This document shows, one piece after another, positions 34,958 through 43,433 of a DNA stretch of 64,000 nucleotides. Position numbers and translations under genes: made by a program. The DNA is from Bacillus sp. FJAT-47783 (lineage in GTDB: Bacteria > Bacillota > Bacilli > Bacillales > Aeribacillaceae). The notes under the pieces were generated by a model, which saw only the letters and a program-made list of their open reading frames with translations, did no database searches and was not told the origin of the DNA. Location of the stretch: contig NZ_JAKZKS010000009.1 in NCBI RefSeq assembly GCF_022808615.1, positions 1 through 64,000 of the forward strand, written 5' to 3'. Position 1 is the first letter of the stretch; every line of letters starts with the position of its first letter.

Positions 34958-36235
34958 ATGTTGATTAATATTTTGAAACCTTTAATTGTAAACTATATGA
35001 TTATCATATCATTTACAGTTAGCACGAATCTTTTCTTTCCTTTTAAACGAAACAAACATTCTACGATGAAGGAAAAAGTGGTTTATGCATTGATTGGGTC
35101 AATCGCTGCAATACTATGTATGGTTTTTCCGATTGAAGTGCTATCGGATACGAATTTTGATTTACGCATGGTTATCGTTGTGGTCATTACTCTATATCAA
35201 GGAGCTGGGGTAGGTTTTGTTACCTTTGCCGCTGTCTCTATCATGAGATATCTCATTGGGGGACAATTTATTATACCCGGCATTATAATTAATTTTATTG
35301 CTCTTCTTATAGGCATTGTCTTTCAAAAACCATTCAGAAGAACTCAAAGCAAATGCAAAATCGCTCTATTTATTTTCAGTTTATATACTGCCTTGGCAAT
35401 CATTACTCTGGAATCATTTGTTCCATTTTTACATTTAACCTTTTATTTAACTTACTTTTCTGCTTTTTTATCAACCATGATTGTCTTAATTTTTATGGTG
35501 GAAAAATTAATTACGATTAACGATCGACTTGATGAAGCTGTATATTTAGAAAACTTAAAAACTGTTAGCCATATGGCAGCCATTTTTGCTCATGAAATTC
35601 GAAACCCATTAACGACGGTTCGTGGGTTTATTCAATACTTAAGTTCAGATCATCGTCATCAAGAACTACCTCAATATTCTAACCTTATTCTAGATGAACT
35701 TGATCGAACAAACGATTTTATTTCAGACTACTTATCCTTAACGAAGCAAGGAAAAGGAGAGAAAGAGACGGTAATTGTTGAAACGATTTTACAAGAAACG
35801 ATTGATCTGATGAACCCGACAGCTCAACTTAAAAAGATCAAGATCGAGGCCAATTTATCTAAGCAGCATTTCATTCATATTGAAAAAAATATGTTAAGAC
35901 AGGCTTTGCTAAATATAATGAAAAATTCGATTGAAGCGATCGAAAACAAGCATGTAACTTCAGATGGAAGAATTTCCATCACAACGATCACGCTGTCAAA
36001 TCAAAAAGTTGCCATTCATATTGAAGATAATGGCGTTGGTTTAACGAAAGAAGAGCTGCAAAGAATCGGACTTCCTTATTACACGACCAAATCGAAAGGA
36101 ACCGGTTTAGGCACGTTAATTATGAACAAATTGATTCGTGATATGGGAGGAACGGTTCAATACTATAGTCAAAAAGGTCACTGGACGAGAGTCGAAATTA
36201 TCTTTCCAATTACAACAAATAAAAGCCCCTGCTAA
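34958..36235 (+). CDS. kinB: Sporulation-type sensor histidine kinase (KinB-like)
   Basis: 425 residues. The N-terminal half has six or so membrane segments of the 5TM-LYT receptor type (residues about 5-190, LYQGAGVGFVTFAAVSIMRY). The HisKA box MAAIFAHEIRNPLTTVRGF has the phospho-His near residue 215. The HATPase motifs are MLRQALLNIMKNSIEAI, DNGVGL and GTGLGTLI. Length and build fit KinB, which feeds phosphate to Spo0F. The lipoprotein partner gene kapB is not next to it, and no response regulator is adjacent, so the symbol is tentative. Confidence 0.78.
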   Translation: MLINILKPLIVNYMIIISFTVSTNLFFPFKRNKHSTMKEKVVYALIGSIAAILCMVFPIEVLSDTNFDLRMVIVVVITLYQGAGVGFVTFAAVSIMRYLIGGQFIIPGIIINFIALLIGIVFQKPFRRTQSKCKIALFIFSLYTALAIITLESFVPFLHLTFYLTYFSAFLSTMIVLIFMVEKLITINDRLDEAVYLENLKTVSHMAAIFAHEIRNPLTTVRGFIQYLSSDHRHQELPQYSNLILDELDRTNDFISDYLSLTKQGKGEKETVIVETILQETIDLMNPTAQLKKIKIEANLSKQHFIHIEKNMLRQALLNIMKNSIEAIENKHVTSDGRISITTITLSNQKVAIHIEDNGVGLTKEELQRIGLPYYTTKSKGTGLGTLIMNKLIRDMGGTVQYYSQKGHWTRVEIIFPITTNKSPC

Positions 36236-36261
36236 CAAGATTAGCAAGGGGCTTCTTTTTT
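36221..36261. terminator. Bidirectional terminator between kinB-like gene and ABC operon
   Basis: AAAAGCCCCTGCTAA (36221-36235) pairs with TTAGCAAGGGGCTT (36241-36254), followed by CTTTTTT. The upper arm overlaps the kinase stop codon. Confidence 0.8.
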
Positions 36262-36276
36262 CAATCGTTTAATATT

Positions 36277-37068
36277 CTAGGAACCTAACAATACTCGGTC
36301 TGATACAGATCCGTTAATTTTTTCAAATTCTTGCATGAGTAATGGAATGGTGAGTTCTTTTTTCTTTTCCTCTAATGCTTCAAAAATAATTTCACCTCGG
36401 TTCATCATGATGAGACGATTTCCAAGGTCGATTGCTTGCTGCATGTTATGAGTAATCATGATCGTTGTTAATTGATATTCTTCAATAAATTTTTTCGTTA
36501 AGGAGAGGATCACTTCTGCACGTGCTGGATCTAACGCAGCGGTATGCTCATCTAGCAGAAGGACTTTTGGTTTTGTAAAGGTTGCCATCAACAAAGATAA
36601 CGCTTGACGTTCCCCTCCTGATAATAACCCCACTTTTGCATGAAGACGATTTTCAAGTCCAAGCCCGAGTAATGATAGCTGTTCTTTGAACTGTTTTCTT
36701 CTTTTCGATGTCACACCTTTTACTAATGTGCGCTTATGAACACGCCCGTAGGCAATGGCTAAATTTTCTTCAATCGTTAATGTTGGAGACGTTCCAGCAA
36801 GAGGGTTTTGGAATACGCGCCCGATATATTGAGCCCGTTTATATTCTGGTAATGCTGAGATTTCGATCCCTTCTAACCATACTTCCCCATCATCAGGAAA
36901 CAACTTTCCAGCCACAATGTTTAATAATGTAGATTTTCCTGCTCCATTACTTCCAATGACCGTTATAAAATCACCTTTATTAACTTCCAGATGTAAATCA
37001 TTTAAAGCGACCTTTTCATCTAGAGACCCTTCATTAAAAACTTTATATATTTGCTTTAGTTGAAGCAA
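36277..37068 (-). CDS. ABC transporter ATP-binding protein (TrpZ/COG1101 type)
   Basis: About 263 residues. Walker A GSNGAGKST, signature LSGGERQALS, Walker B VLLLDEHTAALDP, and the switch His in TIMITHNMQQA. The start is taken at TTG 37068 (MLQLKQIYKVF), preceded by GGTGAGG. The frame is open farther up, but that part lies inside the permease gene; the overlap is 26 nt. With the permease and binding protein it forms an importer of the COG2984/4120/1101 type. Such sets are often regulated with tryptophan genes. Confidence 0.85.
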   Translation of the reverse strand: MLQLKQIYKVFNEGSLDEKVALNDLHLEVNKGDFITVIGSNGAGKSTLLNIVAGKLFPDDGEVWLEGIEISALPEYKRAQYIGRVFQNPLAGTSPTLTIEENLAIAYGRVHKRTLVKGVTSKRRKQFKEQLSLLGLGLENRLHAKVGLLSGGERQALSLLMATFTKPKVLLLDEHTAALDPARAEVILSLTKKFIEEYQLTTIMITHNMQQAIDLGNRLIMMNRGEIIFEALEEKKKELTIPLLMQEFEKINGSVSDRVLLGS

Positions 37069-38032
37069 CTTCCTCACCCCGCTTTTTCTCCATGACTTCT
37101 CTTCTGCGCAATATTTTTCGCTTTTTCTCTCTTTTTTTATCAATGTAACGCGGAATGGTTAAAGCTAATATGACGATACATGCGGTAATTAATTTTAAGT
37201 CTCCCGTTTCAAAAAAGTTAAATCGTAATGCGAACGCCACAATGAGTCGGTAAACGATCGCGCCGATAATAACCGCTAATGTAGCTCGAAAAATAGTCTT
37301 ACTTCCGATAAGCGCTTCACCAATGATAACGGAAGCCAGTCCAATAATAATCATTCCAATTCCCATTCCAATATCACTAAAGCCGTTGTATTGGGCAATT
37401 AAAGCACCTGATAAAGCAACTAAGGCATTGGAAAGCCCTAAGCCAATGATTTTCAACAAATCAGTGTTCGCAGAAAAGCTTTGAATCATCTGCTCGTTAT
37501 CGCCAACTGCTCGTAATGCAAGACCAACTTCTGTTTTGAGAAAATAATCAAGTATCCATTTTAAAAGAGTAACGAGAATCAACATCGATAAAACAACGGA
37601 CCAAGTTTTCGGTGTAAAAGACATAAAGCTTTTAAACATTTCATCAATAGGAGCTAATACATGTAATAGATTCGTAAATAACGTTTCTTCTTGAAGCAAT
37701 GGAACATTGGATCTGCCCATGATGCGCAAGTTTATAGAATAAAGGGCAATCATCATTAATATCCCAGATAAAAGTGGATTAATTTTCCCTTTCGTATGCA
37801 GTAAACCTGTAACAGTTCCTGCTAAAAAGCCGACAAATAAAGCCGTAATGGTTGCTAAAGCGGGAGGATACCCATTCACAATCATAACGGCACATACCGC
37901 AGCTCCTGTAACAAAGCTCCCATCAACCGTTAAATCCGGGAAATCTAAAATTCGAAATGACAAATAAACCCCAAGAGCCATGATGGCATATATAAGTCCT
38001 GATTCAAATGATCCAAAGATAGCTATTGGCAT
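37043..38032 (-). CDS. ABC transporter permease (COG4120 type)
   Basis: 329 residues with about eight to nine hydrophobic segments and a strongly basic C-terminus (KKREKKRKILRRREV). Conserved GVYLSFRILDFPDLTVDGSF near the N-terminus is typical of this branch of branched-chain-like permeases. Good ribosome site GGAAGGGTG. It overlaps the ATPase gene and lies 95 nt after the binding-protein gene. Confidence 0.88.
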   Translation of the reverse strand: MPIAIFGSFESGLIYAIMALGVYLSFRILDFPDLTVDGSFVTGAAVCAVMIVNGYPPALATITALFVGFLAGTVTGLLHTKGKINPLLSGILMMIALYSINLRIMGRSNVPLLQEETLFTNLLHVLAPIDEMFKSFMSFTPKTWSVVLSMLILVTLLKWILDYFLKTEVGLALRAVGDNEQMIQSFSANTDLLKIIGLGLSNALVALSGALIAQYNGFSDIGMGIGMIIIGLASVIIGEALIGSKTIFRATLAVIIGAIVYRLIVAFALRFNFFETGDLKLITACIVILALTIPRYIDKKREKKRKILRRREVMEKKRGEEVASTKANI

Positions 38033-38064
38033 GTTTACACCCTTCCGACAAAAAAGTAAGCAAC

Positions 38065-38096
38065 CAACAGCGGGATATCTATTCTCACTGTTGGTC
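38065..38096 (-). terminator. Intra-operon hairpin between binding-protein and permease genes
   Basis: ACCAACAG and CTGTTGGT form an 8-bp stem with a 15-nt loop. No T-run follows, so it more likely stabilises the upstream mRNA (more binding protein than permease) than ends transcription. Confidence 0.5.
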
Positions 38097-38127
38097 TTGA
38101 AAAAGATTCATGCTAGAGTCTCATCTC

Positions 38128-39132
38128 TTATTTCTCGACAAATTCAGCTTCTGATTGCCAATCTTCAAGAATTTCGATGTTCATATCTTTAGCAGACGTT
38201 TCATTGATTAATAGTTTTAAATTTTGCGGATATTGAACGGGTAAATCAGCTGGCTCTTTGTCCCCTTTTAAAATTTGCGCAGCCATTACACCCGCTTCAT
38301 AGCCAATATCAAAGTATTCAAAACCATATGCTGCGAATCCGCCTCTACGAACAGAATCGAGTTCACCTACAAATAACGGCATATCATGTTCAGCTGAAAC
38401 GGAAATCACAGATTCGAGTGCTGAAACAACGGTATTATCGGTAATAATATAAATGCTATCTACTTTTCCAACTAAAGATTCAGCTGCTTGCTTTACTTCA
38501 GCAGACGTAGATATAGCAGCTTCTACTACTTCTAAATCAGTTCCTTCCATCGCCTTTTTAACTAGCTCTATTTGAGCAATGGAATTTTGCTCACCAGAGT
38601 TATAAATCATTCCGACTTTGTTCCCTTCAACATAGTCGCTAATAAATTGAACCGTGTTCGGTATCGCATCAGGATGCGTATCTGTTGTACCTGTTACGTT
38701 ACCGTCTGGATTTTCCATATCTGTTACAAGACTAGCTCCAACAGGATCTGTAACAGATGTGAAGATAACAGGTATATCTTTTGTTGCATTCGCAGCTGCT
38801 TGAGCACTTGGCGTTGAATTAGCAAAAATTAAATCCACCCCATCACCGACAAGTTTAGTGGCAATCGTTTGGTTATTTGATGGATCTGCTTGTGCATTTT
38901 GCACGTCATATTCAACCTCTAACCCTTCGTCTTTCAATGCCTTTTGAAACCCTTCAAATGCCGCATCTAAAGAAGGATGCTCAACATATTGCGTAACACC
39001 TACTTTATACGTTTTCTCTTTGTTCGTATTTTCCTCATCTCCGCCTCCAGAAGTTTCACTAGAACCGCAACCGCTTAGAGCAACCATCAATAACATGGCA
39101 ATGCTCAGGAGCATTCCTTTTTTCTTGATCAT
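38128..39132 (-). CDS. ABC transporter substrate-binding lipoprotein (COG2984 type)
   Basis: 334 residues. Lipoprotein signal: basic MIKKKG, hydrophobic core and lipobox LSGC, with Cys22 as the lipidated residue, then a Ser/Gly/Glu-rich linker. The mature part is a two-lobed periplasmic-binding fold (KTYKVGVTQYVEHPSLDAAF). This family includes proposed tryptophan binders (TrpX), but the ligand cannot be read from sequence. I looked for a T-box or other leader between 39133 and 39330 and saw none. Confidence 0.87.
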   Translation of the reverse strand: MIKKKGMLLSIAMLLMVALSGCGSSETSGGGDEENTNKEKTYKVGVTQYVEHPSLDAAFEGFQKALKDEGLEVEYDVQNAQADPSNNQTIATKLVGDGVDLIFANSTPSAQAAANATKDIPVIFTSVTDPVGASLVTDMENPDGNVTGTTDTHPDAIPNTVQFISDYVEGNKVGMIYNSGEQNSIAQIELVKKAMEGTDLEVVEAAISTSAEVKQAAESLVGKVDSIYIITDNTVVSALESVISVSAEHDMPLFVGELDSVRRGGFAAYGFEYFDIGYEAGVMAAQILKGDKEPADLPVQYPQNLKLLINETSAKDMNIEILEDWQSEAEFVEK

Positions 39133-39317
39133 TCTTGGTCCCCCTTTTATGTACTACCTTTTGAACAAAATTATACCCGTAAATTTTATATTTTCAAGTA
39201 TTTTCTGAAGATTTACAAAACCTTTATTGGATTTAAGGGAAAAAGCGTGTATTTATTAACGCGTTAATTGGCAAAATAATCTATTTCCCAATAATTCTTT
39301 TTTGTTACGAGACAAAA

Positions 39318-39350
39318 AAAGAGCCCCTGCACACGGCTAGGAACTCTTAA
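39318..39350 (-). terminator. Terminator of lcfB
   Basis: On the minus strand AAGAGTTCCT and AGGGGCTCTT pair (with G-T pairs) around GCCGTGTGC, then a T7 run. Confidence 0.75.
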
Positions 39351-39354
39351 AACA

Positions 39355-40902
39355 TTACTGTTTAACTAATTGATCTTTTAATGCTCGTCTTAAAATTTTA
39401 CCTGTCGTATTTTTAGGTAACTCTTCTAAAAATTCGATGGATCTTGGAATCTTATATTTTGCTAAGCTGTCACTGCAATATTGAAGCAAGTCATCTTCTG
39501 TCAAGCCTTTATTTTTGCTGACAACAAAGCATTTAACCGCTTCACCGTATTCTGGATCAGGTATTCCGATTACAGCTGCTTCGACAACATCAGGATGATC
39601 ATAAAGAACTTCCTCCACTTCCCGTGGATAAACATTGTAGCCGCCGACTAAAATTAAATCTTTTTTGCGATCGACAATGTAAAAATATCCTTCCTCATCT
39701 TTTTTAGCTAAGTCACCAGTGTAAAGCCAACCGTCACGTAAAGCGTGTGCTGTTTCCTCTGGCATTTTATAATACCCTTTCATCACGTTCGGTCCACGGA
39801 CAGTTAATTCCCCAACTTCACCAGGAGCGACTTCTTCGCCCAGCTCATTGACAACTTTATTTTCTACGTGTAAAATGCTTGTCCCAATGGAACCAGCCTT
39901 TCGTGGACGATCAAGCGGATTGAAAGTTGTAACCGGGGATGCTTCAGATAACCCATACCCTTCCGAAACGCGAACATTGAATTTTTTCTCAAATCCATTT
40001 AATAAAGCAACAGGCATCGATGCACCGCCAGATATGCATAGTTTAAGAGATTGTAAATCACTCGGCTCTCCATCTTCGTACTGCAATAAGAAGTTGTACA
40101 TCGTCGGCACACCGGCAAAAACAGTAGCTTTATATGTTTTTACTAATCGGAAGATTTCAGCAGGACTAAATTTTGGAACAATGATAACCGTCGCCCCTGC
40201 CATTAATGGCCCATTTAATGCAACCGTTAAACAAAAAACGTGGAACATCGGTAAAGCAGCAATCACTTTATCGTCATAGTTCATTTGTAAATAAGCTCCA
40301 ACATCTGCTGCATTACTAAATACATTTTTATGTGTGAGCATAGCTCCTTTCGGTTTTCCTGTTGTGCCAGATGTATACAAAATAACCGCTACATCATCCT
40401 CCTGAAGGGTAGGCCCTTCATAGTGAGGGGAACCGTTAGCGACCAAACTTGTAAACGGTTCCAATTTTCCTTTTAATGAAGGAAAGCTTTCGATATCGAT
40501 TGACTCAGACGATGTTGGACACGAAACGATGTTTACTACTTTTGGAAATTGCTCGTTCATCGTTTCAAATAATGGTAAGAGCTTATCTATTGTAATGACT
40601 AATTTTACATCTCCGTTGTTTAATATGTAACCAATTTCCTTAGAAGTATAAGTTGGATTGACCGGAATAACTGTGGCGCCCACTTTTAAAGCACCGTACA
40701 GAGAAATGACGAAATGTGGTGAATTTCCTAGAAGTAGTGCAATATGGTCCCCTTTGTTTACCCCAAGCTTTGTTAAACTATCTGCAAAACGGTTAATGGA
40801 TTCTTCAAGCTTCTTATACGTGTAAGATTGATCTTGGAAAATATAAGCAATCTTCTCCCCATCCATTTCTGTTACTTCTTTTAGTCGTTCAACTAAATTC
40901 AA
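39355..40902 (-). CDS. lcfB: Long-chain acyl-CoA synthetase (LcfB type)
   Basis: 515 residues. It activates fatty acids with ATP and CoA for beta-oxidation. AMP-binding motifs: [55 protein letters not shown], and C-terminal Lys in NTTGKILRR. Start at TTG 40902 gives [10 protein letters not shown], matching the MNLV start of B. subtilis LcfB. The frame runs 13 codons further to an ATG that lies inside the operator. The FadR-like palindrome just upstream indicates induction by acyl-CoA. Confidence 0.9.
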   Translation of the reverse strand: MNLVERLKEVTEMDGEKIAYIFQDQSYTYKKLEESINRFADSLTKLGVNKGDHIALLLGNSPHFVISLYGALKVGATVIPVNPTYTSKEIGYILNNGDVKLVITIDKLLPLFETMNEQFPKVVNIVSCPTSSESIDIESFPSLKGKLEPFTSLVANGSPHYEGPTLQEDDVAVILYTSGTTGKPKGAMLTHKNVFSNAADVGAYLQMNYDDKVIAALPMFHVFCLTVALNGPLMAGATVIIVPKFSPAEIFRLVKTYKATVFAGVPTMYNFLLQYEDGEPSDLQSLKLCISGGASMPVALLNGFEKKFNVRVSEGYGLSEASPVTTFNPLDRPRKAGSIGTSILHVENKVVNELGEEVAPGEVGELTVRGPNVMKGYYKMPEETAHALRDGWLYTGDLAKKDEEGYFYIVDRKKDLILVGGYNVYPREVEEVLYDHPDVVEAAVIGIPDPEYGEAVKCFVVSKNKGLTEDDLLQYCSDSLAKYKIPRSIEFLEELPKNTTGKILRRALKDQLVKQ

Positions 40903-40921
40903 ATTCTCCCACCCCTTTTTC

Positions 40922-40949
40922 ATAAATGAATGAATAGCCATTCATTTAT
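40922..40949. promoter_or_regulatory. FadR-like operator upstream of lcfB
   Basis: ATAAATGAATG and CATTCATTTAT form a perfect 11-bp inverted repeat around AATAGC. The core TGAATGAATAGCCATTCA closely resembles the Bacillus FadR (YsiA) site, and lcfB is a known member of that regulon in B. subtilis. The regulator gene is not in this window. Confidence 0.75.
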
Positions 40950-41020
40950 GTTTAAAATATTCTAAATTTATTATATTTAACGAAAAAAATAAAAACAAGG
41001 GGGACATTTTCAAAAAAATA

Positions 41021-41045
41021 AAAAAAGGTGCTCAAATGGCACCCA
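41021..41045 (-). terminator. Terminator of lplJ
   Basis: On the minus strand GGTGC, loop CATTTGA, then GCACC followed by TTTTTTT. Confidence 0.7.
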
Positions 41046-41053
41046 TATCTAGC

Positions 41054-42043
41054 TTAGTAGACTAATTGAATAAATTCTTCTCTTTCAATGTTTCCAAAAT
41101 AATGTTGAATGTCAACGTTTTGTAATGCAGCTTCAATCGCCTTTCGCTCATAACGAATGCCCGTTAATGTTTGCTCAATATCCGACACATCCCCTACTCC
41201 GAAGAAATCTCCATAAATTTTACAGCTTTTAATGAGTCCTTTTTGTACTTCAAGACGTATATCAACTTGTCCGACAGGAAAACGGTGAGAATGCTGTACG
41301 TTAAACTTCGGAGATTTACCGTAGTTCCAATCCCAATTTTGATAGCGTTGTTTTAAAATTTCATTAATTTTCTCCCAATCACGTTCTGTTAACTCGTAAC
41401 GAGGAATTTCATTTTCTTCTTCAAAAATATACGTTAATAGTAAATGCTTAAACTGCTCCATCGTCATCGGTTCATGTAAAAATTCACTAATGTTCGCGAC
41501 ACGGCTGCGGATTGACTTAATTCCTTTTGACTCAATTTTATCTTTTTTTACGTTTAAAGCTGAAACGACGTGTTCAATTTCGGAATGAAACAGTAGTGTT
41601 CCATGAGAGAACATACGACCTTTCGTTGAAAATTGGGCATTCCCCGAAATTTTCCGACCGTTTACTAAAATATCATTTCGTCCACTTAATTCCGCTGGTA
41701 CACCGAGTTTATGTAACGCCTTGACAACAGGATCCGTGAACTTCTTGAAGTTATGAAAGCTGTTTCCATCATCTTTTGTAATAAAGCTAAAATTCAAGTT
41801 ACCTAAATCATGGTAAACAGCCCCACCGCCTGATAAGCGCCGTACAACATGAATCCCGTTCTTTTCGATATAATCTGTATTAATTTCCTCCACCGTGTTC
41901 TGGTTCTTACCAATGATAATGGATGGTTCATTTATATAAAAAAGCAAATACGTTTCATTTACATCCAAGTGTTTGACAGCATACTCTTCAATCGCTAAGT
42001 TTATGCGCGGATCTGTTATGTTTTCGTTATCGATAAAAATCAC
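41054..42043 (-). CDS. lplJ: Lipoate-protein ligase LplJ
   Basis: 329 residues. Attaches free lipoate to the E2 and GcvH proteins. The signature RRLSGGGAVYHDLGNLNFSF is near residue 70, followed by GRNDILVNGRKISGNAQF with the catalytic Lys. The C-terminal accessory domain covers about 250-329. Start is GTG 42043 with AGGAGG 8 nt upstream. The length equals the B. subtilis protein within a few residues. It is 13 nt from yhfI, so they are probably one unit. Confidence 0.93.
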   Translation of the reverse strand: MIFIDNENITDPRINLAIEEYAVKHLDVNETYLLFYINEPSIIIGKNQNTVEEINTDYIEKNGIHVVRRLSGGGAVYHDLGNLNFSFITKDDGNSFHNFKKFTDPVVKALHKLGVPAELSGRNDILVNGRKISGNAQFSTKGRMFSHGTLLFHSEIEHVVSALNVKKDKIESKGIKSIRSRVANISEFLHEPMTMEQFKHLLLTYIFEEENEIPRYELTERDWEKINEILKQRYQNWDWNYGKSPKFNVQHSHRFPVGQVDIRLEVQKGLIKSCKIYGDFFGVGDVSDIEQTLTGIRYERKAIEAALQNVDIQHYFGNIEREEFIQLVY

Positions 42044-42056
42044 GTTTTTTCCTCCT

Positions 42057-42788
42057 CTAAAAATCCCAAGTAAGACCGCTCTTTGCCAGCTTTATTTTCC
42101 CATCATAAATCGTTTTTGCTTCCTTAATTAATTGTTCATGATTACCGAAATGCGGCAAGTGGGTTAAGCAAAGCTCTCGAACGGCTGCTACTTTCGCTAT
42201 TGTAGCCGCATCATGACTATTCATATGACCAGCTTGTTTACCGTTTTGTTCTGCATACAAATTGCATTCACAAAGTAGTAAGTCGGCGTCATTTGCAAAT
42301 GGAATGAACTCCTCTTTAAAGCTTGAATCCGCCGTATAAACAATCGTATGCTCTCCATCTGTAATCCGCATTGCATAGCACTCGACTGGATGAGCGGTTT
42401 GCAAAAATGTTAGCGTAAACGGACCGATTTCAAGCGGTACATTTGGATTGTATGCACGTCCTTCTGAAACACCTTTATATGTTAATGTTTGGAACTGTTG
42501 GTCATTTGCATGAGCATAAATCGGAAGTACTTCATTCGTTTTCTGTAACATGCCGCCAATGAGCCTTGCATACTGAAGTGGACCAATATCGGCAACATGG
42601 TCGTGATGGTAATGGGATAAAATCACGGCATTTAACTGCTCAGGTTGAATATAATATTGAAGCTGTGATAGTACAGCACTACCACAATCAATCAGTAAAT
42701 AATATTGATCTTTCTCAAGTAAATAACCAGAGGTTGCCTCACCTTTCCCAGGAAATCCTCCCCAATAGCCGATAATCGTTAATTTCAA
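42057..42788 (-). CDS. yhfI: YhfI-like metallo-beta-lactamase-fold hydrolase
   Basis: 243 residues. The metal site SHYHHDHVADIGPLQ (HxHxDH form) is near residue 60. Other ligands are in TAHPVECYAM, YTADSSFK and LTHLPHFG. The order fits the RNase Z-like/phosphodiesterase branch, so it may act on nucleic acid or cyclic nucleotides; the substrate is not known. TTG start after GAGGTGAT. Upstream of lplJ, as in B. subtilis. Confidence 0.87.
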   Translation of the reverse strand: MKLTIIGYWGGFPGKGEATSGYLLEKDQYYLLIDCGSAVLSQLQYYIQPEQLNAVILSHYHHDHVADIGPLQYARLIGGMLQKTNEVLPIYAHANDQQFQTLTYKGVSEGRAYNPNVPLEIGPFTLTFLQTAHPVECYAMRITDGEHTIVYTADSSFKEEFIPFANDADLLLCECNLYAEQNGKQAGHMNSHDAATIAKVAAVRELCLTHLPHFGNHEQLIKEAKTIYDGKIKLAKSGLTWDF

Positions 42789-42878
42789 GGACTATCACCT
42801 CTTTTTTCGTCTTCTCACTACCAATATACCCATTTTCGTAAAAAAATGCACGAAATCACCTTTTGTTACAAAACAGCA

Positions 42879-42908
42879 TTGACAAAAAACAAACTGTTAT
42901 AATACAAT
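42879..42908 (+). promoter_or_regulatory. Sigma-A promoter of yhfH
   Basis: TTGACA (42879-42884), 18-nt spacer, TACAAT (42903-42908). A TATAAT at 42898 has too short a spacer. Confidence 0.65.
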
Positions 42909-42939
42909 ATGATTAACAACGATACGGAGGGGATACAAA

Positions 42940-43068
42940 ATGTTAGAAAAAATGACTGAATTTTTTAGAAATTTACCACCCAAAAAATGTGTAAACTGCG
43001 AAAAAGAAATGGAAGAACAACATGAGTGCTATGGAAATGTATGTAACGAATGTTTACATGTGAAATAA
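42940..43068 (+). CDS. yhfH: Small Cys-rich protein YhfH
   Basis: 42 residues. Two CxxC pairs, CVNC and CNEC, with another Cys at HECYGN, suggest a zinc-binding knuckle. ATG after GGAGGGGAT. Small size, CxxC spacing and position next to yhfI match B. subtilis YhfH. Function unknown. A complete sigma-A promoter and a terminator enclose it, so it is a single-gene unit. Confidence 0.85.
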   Translation: MLEKMTEFFRNLPPKKCVNCEKEMEEQHECYGNVCNECLHVK

Positions 43069-43081
43069 GCGTTTCTATATA

Positions 43082-43109
43082 AAAAAACCGAGATGATCTC
43101 GGTTTTTTT
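43082..43109 (+). terminator. Terminator of yhfH
   Basis: AAAAAACCGAGAT pairs with ATCTCGGTTTTTTT. Confidence 0.85.
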
Positions 43110-43118
43110 ATGTTCTTT

Positions 43119-43370
43119 TTAAATAAAGTGAAACTTCATTCAGTTCGTTTTTTTCATCCCCCGCTGAATGTTAGTCCCTACGGGGTGATCTAAAGGCCCT
43201 TGTGACCCACAGGATGTGGGTTACACAGACGTTGCCACAGGACGTGGCGCTCTTAGTCTGTGTTCTTTATGTTCGGACCTTTACGGGCAGTGTCCCCCCA
43301 CCTATCTTCTTTGCTTTATTACAGAATCTTGAGGTGGGGGTCTTACTGCCCGTTAAGAGTGGGATAAAAT
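43119..43370 (+). mobile_element. Repeated structured element, copy 1 (possible IS200/IS605-type or omega-RNA remnant)
   Basis: About 250 bp, nearly identical to 47862-48098, with no ORF. It can fold into: an end hairpin CATTCAG / CTGAATG (43137-43143 with 43164-43170); a closing stem TAAAGGCCC / GGACCTTTA (43191-43199 with 43275-43283); hairpins GTGACCCAC-AGGAT-GTGGGTTAC and GCCAC-AGGAC-GTGGC, the second inside ACAGAC / GTCTGT; and a last double stem ACGGGCAGT / ACTGCCCGT enclosing CCCCCACCT / AGGTGGGGG (43283-43353). The upper end hairpin is damaged here. It lies between the yhfH and lacI-type terminators. Confidence 0.7.
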
Positions 43371-43380
43371 TTACATCATA

Positions 43381-43426
43381 AAAAAATCCAGAACAAATGC
43401 ATGAAATACACGTTCTGGATTTTTTC
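43381..43426. terminator. Terminator of the LacI-family gene
   Basis: AAAATCCAGAAC pairs with GTTCTGGATTTTT; A-run and T-run on either side. Confidence 0.8.
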
Positions 43427-43433
43427 TTTATTA

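Noticed and set aside
39133-39330. T-box or tryptophan leader before the TrpX-like transporter
   Set aside because: No AGGGTGG-type T-box motif, specifier loop or terminator is visible.
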